Part shown: in pieces, positions 37,038-41,561 of the stretch
How positions within the stretch are numbered: the first letter of the stretch is position 1
Layout of the letters: each line of letters opens with the position of its first letter
Position numbers and translations under genes: made by a program
From: Paucisalibacillus globulus
Lineage (GTDB): Bacteria > Bacillota > Bacilli > Bacillales > Amphibacillaceae
Length of the DNA: 41,561 nucleotides
Assembly: GCF_900184735.1 (NCBI RefSeq)
Contig: NZ_LT855389.1
Location: 1 to 41,561 of the forward strand
Direction: 5' to 3'
The notes under the pieces: generated by a model
Databases searched by the model: none
Seen by the model: only the letters and a program-made list of their open reading frames with translations
What the model was told of the DNA's origin: nothing

Positions 37038-38204
37038 ATGGAAATTTTTGAAACAGTACATGACAGAAAAAATACTCGCTCTGTGAAGTGGGATATGGTT
37101 AAAGATCTTTTCCAATCGGAAGATGTCCTACCTATGTGGGTTGCAGATATGGATTTTCAAGCTCCAGATGCAGTAAACCAAGCATTGATAGACAGAGCTA
37201 AACACGGTATTTATGGATATACCATTGTGGATGACAGTGTTAAATCCTCCATTGTTAATTGGATTTCTAAAAGACATCATTGGAATATTAAATCCGAATG
37301 GTTATCCTTTAGTCCTGGTGTTGTCACTACTCTACATATGGCTATCCAGGCTTTAACAGAACCTGAAGACACCATTCTAATTCAAACTCCTGTTTACACA
37401 CCATTCTATAAAGTTATTGAAGCCCACAACCGGACTATAGTGAAGAATCCTTTAGTATTAGAGGAAAACAGATACACCATTGATTTTGATGATTTTGAAG
37501 AAAAATTAAAGCAAGGTGTGAAAGCTTTTATTCTTTGTAGCCCACATAATCCAGTCGGACGAGTTTGGACAAGCGATGAATTAAAGAAAATGGCAGAACT
37601 ATGTCTCGAACATAATGTACTAATTATCTCTGATGAAATTCATAGTGACTTATCATTTCCTAATAAGCAACATATTTCTATCGCTTCCTTATCCGATGAT
37701 ATTGCGAATAACAGTATTACATGTATGTCCCCGTCTAAGACCTTTAATCTAGCGGGACTTCAGGCCTCATATGCCATTACACCAAACCAAGAAATGCGTA
37801 AAAAACTCGAACATTATTTTCTTATACAAGGATTCCACGGGTTGAACACCATGGGGAATACAGCATTAGAAGCAGCATATACCTACGGGGAAGAGTGGCT
37901 TGATGGATTACGTAATATCTTATACAGCCATTATACCTATGTTAAAGAAAAACTAGAAAAACATACCGACTTACGCGTTACGGATGCAGATGGTACATAT
38001 CTAGTTTGGATAGATTGTAGTTCTTTAAAATTAGACGCGAAGAACTTGAATAAATTCTTTAGTGAAAAAGCAAAAGTTGGACTGAACGCTGGAGTAGATT
38101 ATGGTGAAGAAGGCAAACAATATATGCGAATGAATATTGCTTGCCCAAGAGAAACACTTGAAGAAGGTGTTAATCGTATTATTCAAGCGGTACACAATAA
38201 TTAG
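37038..38204 (+). CDS. patB: PatB/MalY-family PLP-dependent C-S lyase (cystathionine beta-lyase type)
   Basis: A 388-residue fold-type I PLP enzyme. The N-terminus (SVKWDMVKDLFQ, LPMWVADMDFQAP) is typical of the MalY/PatB family. SPHNPVGRVWT and IISDEIHSDL line the cofactor, and the Schiff-base lysine is Lys234 in SPSKTFNLAGLQ. It likely cleaves cystathionine or related cysteine conjugates. The start at 37038 fits AGGAGG (37025-37030) 7 nt upstream; an in-frame ATG at 36975 has none. B. subtilis patB lies beside kinB and kapB; here kapB is nearby but kinB is not. Confidence 0.93.
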   Translation: MEIFETVHDRKNTRSVKWDMVKDLFQSEDVLPMWVADMDFQAPDAVNQALIDRAKHGIYGYTIVDDSVKSSIVNWISKRHHWNIKSEWLSFSPGVVTTLHMAIQALTEPEDTILIQTPVYTPFYKVIEAHNRTIVKNPLVLEENRYTIDFDDFEEKLKQGVKAFILCSPHNPVGRVWTSDELKKMAELCLEHNVLIISDEIHSDLSFPNKQHISIASLSDDIANNSITCMSPSKTFNLAGLQASYAITPNQEMRKKLEHYFLIQGFHGLNTMGNTALEAAYTYGEEWLDGLRNILYSHYTYVKEKLEKHTDLRVTDADGTYLVWIDCSSLKLDAKNLNKFFSEKAKVGLNAGVDYGEEGKQYMRMNIACPRETLEEGVNRIIQAVHNN

Positions 38205-38210
38205 ACAAAG

Positions 38211-38236
38211 AAAGCGCGAGAATGCTCGCGCTTTTT
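38211..38236. terminator. Bidirectional terminator between patB and the SOD-like gene
   Basis: AAAGCGCGAG (38211-38220) and CTCGCGCTTT (38225-38234), loop AATG, with T-rich and A-rich flanks. Confidence 0.9.
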
Positions 38237-38238
38237 CA

Positions 38239-38817
38239 TTATTCTTCTTGCTTTTTATTAAATTCGGTTGGATCGGTTGGTGATTCAGTAGCTTCATTAC
38301 CCTTACCCGATTTTATTTCACCACAAATAATTCTTGCGCCTGAGTTTCCACTAGGTTGTGAGACACCATCATCTTGCGTTTCCGTAACAATTAATGCAGT
38401 CCCTTCTCCTCTTAGAAGCGACATTTTTCCTTCTTTCAATGTTGCACCAGGAATCATTAAATCTGCATCTACAAGTCCACCAGCATCTGCTTCTAAATTT
38501 GGCATATCACCTAAATGAGGACCCATAGGATGCATTAATCCATGCTCTTTTCCTTCAGGATCTAAATGATTACCAGCACTTTTAAAATCAGGTCCCTCAC
38601 ATTTGGCATACTCATGCACATGTAGACCATGAAATCCGGGGGTCAATCCTTCTAACTTCAATTGAACTTGTACACCATCAGGACCTTCTAACAATTGTGC
38701 AGTTCCAACCATATCACCTGTTGTATTATACATTTCCACACTTTTGGAAGTTTCTTCTTTACTTTGACAAGCTGTCAACAATAATAATGGTAAAAGGAAT
38801 ACAAATACGAATCGCAT
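38239..38817 (-). CDS. Cu/Zn superoxide dismutase-like lipoprotein lacking one copper ligand
   Basis: A 192-residue lipoprotein with a signal peptide and lipobox LLTAC (Cys17). The SodC fold is clear: GFHGLHVHEYAKCEG with His66 and His68, GNHLDPEGKEHG with His84 and His92, GPHLGDMPN with His101 and Asp104, and the disulfide pair Cys73/Cys165. The last copper histidine, expected in ALVVH, is replaced by Thr145 (ALIVT). B. subtilis YojM is also a SOD-like protein with lost copper ligands, though not necessarily the same ones. True dismutase activity is doubtful. The start at 38817 follows AAAGGAG; an earlier frame start at 38859 has no such support. Confidence 0.9.
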   Translation of the reverse strand: MRFVFVFLLPLLLLTACQSKEETSKSVEMYNTTGDMVGTAQLLEGPDGVQVQLKLEGLTPGFHGLHVHEYAKCEGPDFKSAGNHLDPEGKEHGLMHPMGPHLGDMPNLEADAGGLVDADLMIPGATLKEGKMSLLRGEGTALIVTETQDDGVSQPSGNSGARIICGEIKSGKGNEATESPTDPTEFNKKQEE

Positions 38818-38915
38818 TTCCACTACTCCTTTTTTACGTAATACGAATAGTATTTGCAAAAATCATGACGGTAAACATGATTTATATCCATACTCCCGAG
38901 TGCATTCAAAAATCA

Positions 38916-38942
38916 CAAAAAAAATGACAGGTCTCCCTGTCA
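38916..38942 (-). terminator. Terminator of the small membrane protein gene
   Basis: On the minus strand TGACAGG pairs with CCTGTCA around a GAGA loop, followed by eight T. Confidence 0.8.
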
Positions 38943-38943
38943 C

Positions 38944-39129
38944 CTAATTGGGTTTATTTTGTTTTTCCAATTGATTTTTATATTCCAGGTCAAATTTCTT
39001 TTCCTGTTTTTTGGAGTTCTTGTAAAAAAAATAAAGTGCTACACCTGCTGCAATGATAATAATTGCTAACATGAAAATGGCTGGTATATATTCAGATTTA
39101 TCTTCTGGAAAATATAAAAACGGCATCAT
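38944..39129 (-). CDS. Small single-helix membrane protein
   Basis: A 61-residue protein with one transmembrane helix (IPAIFMLAIIIIAAGVALYFFY, residues about 15-36) and a highly charged lysine-rich tail (KNSKKQEKKFDLEYKNQLEKQ) expected in the cytoplasm. ATG at 39129 is preferred, with AAGGA 10 nt upstream; a GTG at 39138 is too close to that site. It has its own terminator. Family not recognised. Confidence 0.7.
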   Translation of the reverse strand: MMPFLYFPEDKSEYIPAIFMLAIIIIAAGVALYFFYKNSKKQEKKFDLEYKNQLEKQNKPN

Positions 39130-39269
39130 TCTTATCACGTCCTTCTTTTAAACAGTATACCAAATTTAAACCCTTCAATTAAAGTAAGAAGTTAATAGTT
39201 CGCGATTTTGTGATAAATTTGGCAGAATAAATAGTGGATCGATACATTACATATTAGGGAGGTTTATAT

Positions 39270-39662
39270 ATGAGTGAGCTAACAATTGGAGATATAGTAC
39301 AAGCACCAAATAAGTCTGGTATCTATGTAGGAGAACTAGTCGAAGATAGACATGATAAATACTTGGTTAAAGTTCTAGCAGTATTAAAACACCCAATGCA
39401 AGGTGATTTACATCATCCTAAACAAGTTGAAAATGTCGTATTTCATGAACGAAAAGCTTTGGCTCAGTTCGAAAAAGTAAATGTATTAAAAAGTGTTGTT
39501 AAACTTTTTGAAGATGAACTGCCTGAGTATGGTGAATCACTTCAATCTGCTGTTGAAATTTATCGAAAACAACTAGAGAGTAAAGACACTCCATATAATC
39601 AAGAGGCATTAAAAGCACTTAAAGTTGTGGAAGAAAGTTATTATCTTGGCAAATATTATTAA
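39270..39662 (+). CDS. kapB: Kinase-associated protein KapB
   Basis: A 130-residue protein matching the KapB family: an N-terminal beta domain (IGDIVQAPNKSGIYVGELVED, YLVKVLAVLKHPMQGDLHHP) and helical C-terminus (ALKALKVVEESYYLGKYY). In B. subtilis KapB supports KinB, a sporulation histidine kinase, and lies next to it; kinB is not in this window. A GGGAGG ribosome site precedes the ATG. No lipobox is present here despite the family's older name as a lipoprotein. Followed by a terminator shared with ptsH. Confidence 0.88.
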   Translation: MSELTIGDIVQAPNKSGIYVGELVEDRHDKYLVKVLAVLKHPMQGDLHHPKQVENVVFHERKALAQFEKVNVLKSVVKLFEDELPEYGESLQSAVEIYRKQLESKDTPYNQEALKALKVVEESYYLGKYY

Positions 39663-39666
39663 ACAA

Positions 39667-39699
39667 AAAGGCTGTCAACAAATACCGTAGACAGCCTTT
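39667..39699. terminator. Bidirectional terminator between kapB and ptsH
   Basis: AAAGGCTGTC (39667-39676) pairs with GACAGCCTTT (39690-39699) around a 13-nt loop. Confidence 0.8.
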
Positions 39700-39702
39700 A
39701 CA

Positions 39703-39966
39703 TTATTCACCTAGGTTTTCTTTAATTACTTCAGAAATTCCTTGGATAGCTTCTTCTTCATCACTACCATTAGCTGTGATTTTGATATCAGCACCTTTAG
39801 GAATACCAAGTGACATTACACCCATGATAGACTTAAGATTAACTGTCTTATCATTATAAGTTAACTCAATTTCAGATTGATATTGACCAGCTTTATTAAC
39901 TAATAATGTAGCTGGGCGTGCATGTACACCTGTATCTGCAGTGATATTAAATGTTTGTTCTTTCAT
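39703..39966 (-). CDS. ptsH: Phosphocarrier protein HPr
   Basis: An 87-residue HPr. From the ATG at 39966 the active histidine falls at position 15 (TGVHARPAT) and the regulatory serine at 46 ([16 protein letters not shown]), the standard numbering. An ATG at 39972 has slightly better ribosome-site spacing (GGAAGG 5 nt upstream) but would shift these to 17 and 48, so the start is uncertain by two codons. His15 separates it from Crh, which has Gln. It carries phosphate in the sugar phosphotransferase system and, phosphorylated on Ser46, acts with CcpA. ptsI is not adjacent, so it is transcribed alone. Confidence 0.95.
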   Translation of the reverse strand: MKEQTFNITADTGVHARPATLLVNKAGQYQSEIELTYNDKTVNLKSIMGVMSLGIPKGADIKITANGSDEEEAIQGISEVIKENLGE

Positions 39967-40112
39967 TTCCATTTCATCCTTCCAACAAGAGTTTACTTGT
40001 ACAAATTTTATGTACTTTTACCTCAATTATACAGAAATAATTCGTGAATAACTGAACTAACTCTATTATAACTAATTTCTTAATGAATGAAAACTAAAAT
40101 GCAGATGGATAA

Positions 40113-40140
40113 TTGTTTGTTTTTAGAAGTCTGTTATGAT
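40113..40140 (+). promoter_or_regulatory. Probable deoD promoter
   Basis: TATGAT at 40135-40140 is preceded by TGT (an extended -10), with TTGTTT (40113-40118) 16 nt upstream. The ATG lies about 40 nt downstream. Confidence 0.5.
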
Positions 40141-40180
40141 AACTTTAGAAAAGAACTAGCTTACATTAGGAGGAAATCAT

Positions 40181-40888
40181 ATGAGTGTACATATTGGAGC
40201 TAAGCAAGGAGAAATTGCTGATAAAATACTACTACCAGGAGACCCGCTAAGAGCAAAATATATTGCTGAGACATTCCTAGAAGGAGTATCGCAATATAAC
40301 CAAGTTCGCGGAATGTATGGCTATACTGGTACTTATAAAGGTGAAAAAATATCGGTTCAGGGAACAGGAATGGGTGTTCCATCTATCTCGATTTATGTAA
40401 ATGAATTAATTCAGAGTTATGATGTACAAAAATTAATTCGAGTAGGTACATGTGGTGCCATTCAGAAAGATGTAAAAGTTCGTGATGTTATTTTAGCACA
40501 AGGTTCCACAACAGATTCTAGAATGAACCAGCTGATCTTTAATGGCATTGATTATGCACCACTTGCCGATTTCGATTTATTACGAAAAGCATATGAAGTA
40601 GGAACCGAAAAAGGAATGAATATCCGCGTAGGAAATGTATTTACTAGTGACACCTTCTATCGTGATAATGCGGAAGAAGTAAATGCCTTACTTGCTAAAT
40701 ATAAAGTACTAGCTATTGAAATGGAAACAACTGCATTATATACGCTTGCCGCTAAATTTGACCGCCAAGCACTATCTGTACTGACAGTTTCCGATCACAT
40801 CATTACTGGCGAAGAAACAACTGCTGAAGAACGTCAGACAACATTTAATGAAATGATGGAAATTGCCTTAGAAGCAGCTATAAAGTAG
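40181..40888 (+). CDS. deoD: Purine nucleoside phosphorylase DeoD
   Basis: A 235-residue hexameric-type (NP-I) phosphorylase that splits purine nucleosides with phosphate in salvage. The N-terminus [26 protein letters not shown] holds the phosphate/ribose contacts, [10 protein letters not shown] and [13 protein letters not shown] follow, then [10 protein letters not shown], and the ribose-binding EMETTALYT with catalytic Asp in VSDHI near residue 205. The length matches B. subtilis DeoD (about 233). AGGAGG precedes the ATG. It is monocistronic with its own promoter and terminator. Confidence 0.98.
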   Translation: MSVHIGAKQGEIADKILLPGDPLRAKYIAETFLEGVSQYNQVRGMYGYTGTYKGEKISVQGTGMGVPSISIYVNELIQSYDVQKLIRVGTCGAIQKDVKVRDVILAQGSTTDSRMNQLIFNGIDYAPLADFDLLRKAYEVGTEKGMNIRVGNVFTSDTFYRDNAEEVNALLAKYKVLAIEMETTALYTLAAKFDRQALSVLTVSDHIITGEETTAEERQTTFNEMMEIALEAAIK

Positions 40889-40906
40889 ATAATGAAATAG
40901 TGAAAG

Positions 40907-40940
40907 AGATTTTAGATTACGATCTAGAATCTTTTTTCTT
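40907..40940 (+). terminator. deoD terminator
   Basis: AGATTTTAGAT (40907-40917) pairs with ATCTAGAATCT (40922-40932), one G-U pair, TACG loop, then TTTTTCTTT. Confidence 0.85.
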
Positions 40941-41015
40941 TATCACTTTGAAAGCTGTATAACAGCAATTATGGGCAGATGACCTATTGGAATCGGGTGG
41001 ATTATTTTTTGATTA

Positions 41016-41440
41016 GGGAGCATCCTTCTCGGTTTTGGGCACATGCTAGTCTGGGTTGGGTGCATCCTTCTCAATTTAGGCACATGCTAGCCTGGGCTGG
41101 GTGCATCCTTTTCGGTTTTGGGCGCATGCTGCATTGGATTGGGTGCATCCTTGTCAATTTTAGGCACATGCTAGCCTGGATTGGGATCATCCTTCTCGGT
41201 TTTGGGCACATGCTAGCCTGGATTGGGATCATCCTTCTTGGTTTTGGGCTCATACTGCATTGAATTGGGTGCATCCTTCTCAATTTTGGGCACATGCTGT
41301 CCTGGGCTGGGTGCATCCTTCTCAATTTTGGGCACATGCTAGCCTGGGTTGGGTGCATCCTTCTGAGCTTTGGGCTCATGCTGCATTGAATTGGGTGCAT
41401 CCTTCTCAATTTTGGGCACATGCTAGTCTGGGTTGGATGA
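41016..41440. repeat. 42-bp tandem repeat array (about ten units)
   Basis: Units start at 41016, 41058, 41099, 41141, 41183, 41225, 41267, 41309, 41351 and 41393, with the next partial at 41435. The period is 42 bp with one 41-bp unit. A unit contains GGGTGCATCCTTCTCAATTT and then GGGCACATGCTAGCCTGG. A second variant has CATGCTGCATTGAATT in its latter half. Its GC content is clearly above that of the surrounding DNA. Open frames cross it on both strands because 42 is a multiple of three; none has a convincing ribosome site, so I call it non-coding. Confidence 0.9.
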
Positions 41441-41476
41441 CGTACAATAGTTTGTGTAAATAAGTATAAATAAAAA

Positions 41477-41534
41477 AGGTAAGGTAAATCCTCTAGTTAA
41501 TAACCACAAAAACCAGAAAGGAAGTACCTTACCT
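41477..41534 (+). promoter_or_regulatory. Hairpin ending at a start codon at the window edge
   Basis: AGGTAAGGTA (41477-41486) is the exact complement of TACCTTACCT (41525-41534). The next pairs, TCCT with AGGA, extend the stem after a small internal loop. The ATG at 41535 follows the 3' arm directly, and the AGGA-like ribosome site lies in the stem. It could hide the ribosome site or be the end of an insertion sequence. Confidence 0.5.
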
Positions 41535-41561
41535 ATGTCTAATAGTATAACTAATAATATC
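41535..41561 (+). CDS. Start of a truncated reading frame, possibly a transposase
   Basis: Only nine codons (MSNSITNNI) are visible before the window ends. AAAGGA lies about 13 nt upstream within a hairpin. An N-terminus of this style occurs in some insertion-sequence transposases, and the flanking hairpin would fit an element end. This is a weak guess. Confidence 0.3.

Noticed and set aside
41016-41440. Possible CRISPR array
   Set aside because: The repeats are contiguous with no unique spacers and there are no cas genes.
40979-41463. Repeat-rich frames on both strands (HPSQFWAH-type and MCPKLRRMHP-type)
   Set aside because: A 42-bp repeat leaves frames open on both strands automatically; no ribosome site or domain supports translation.

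Overview
The window is a low-GC, Gram-positive chromosomal segment. The 16S gene, the gene order, the T-box, S-box and RFN leaders and the Shine-Dalgarno style all point to the family Bacillaceae. The 16S sequence and the proteins look closest to the halotolerant Oceanobacillus/Virgibacillus/Ornithinibacillus group; I infer this from memory and cannot resolve the genus here. Much of the order matches Bacillus subtilis blocks: leuS, mnmM(ytqB), ytoA, metK, pckA, ytlACD, ytkD and the men genes, then the yugO, yugI, pgi, patB and kapB block.

Layout. 1-2000: a 16S rRNA gene on the minus strand, cut at its 3' end by the window edge, with tandem promoters. 2001-10041: a secreted protein, then leuS under a T-box, mnmM and ytoA, metK under a SAM riboswitch, and pckA. 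10042-13146: a degenerate 21-bp tandem array, then a ytlA-ytlC-ytlD type ABC importer. 13174-16137: a minus-strand operon of a DinB-fold protein, a membrane protein, a second DNA polymerase sliding clamp (DnaN paralogue) and an APH-fold kinase. 16138-16820: a GC-rich inverted duplication. 16821-26210: ytkD and small proteins, menE, then the menaquinone operon menF-D-H-B, divergent menA and a DHNA-CoA thioesterase-like gene. Together these cover most of menaquinone synthesis except menC. 26246-29259: riboflavin transporter ribU with its FMN riboswitch, a 51-bp tandem array, an M42 peptidase and a one-cysteine thioredoxin-fold protein. 29388-32329: a K+ channel, yugI and pgi. 32369-36810: two tandem genes that join an ECF-like sigma factor to a transmembrane helix and a large extracellular domain. 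37038-40888: a patB-type C-S lyase, a Cu/Zn-SOD-like lipoprotein lacking one copper ligand, a small membrane protein, kapB, HPr and deoD. 40889-41561: a 42-bp tandem array, and possibly the first codons of a transposase.

The strongest candidate for an undescribed system is the tandem pair of membrane-tethered sigma-factor fusions (32369-36810), whose upstream regions share conserved blocks. Next are the DnaN-paralogue operon and three orphan tandem-repeat arrays (21, 51 and 42 bp), each lying just beyond the terminator of a gene.
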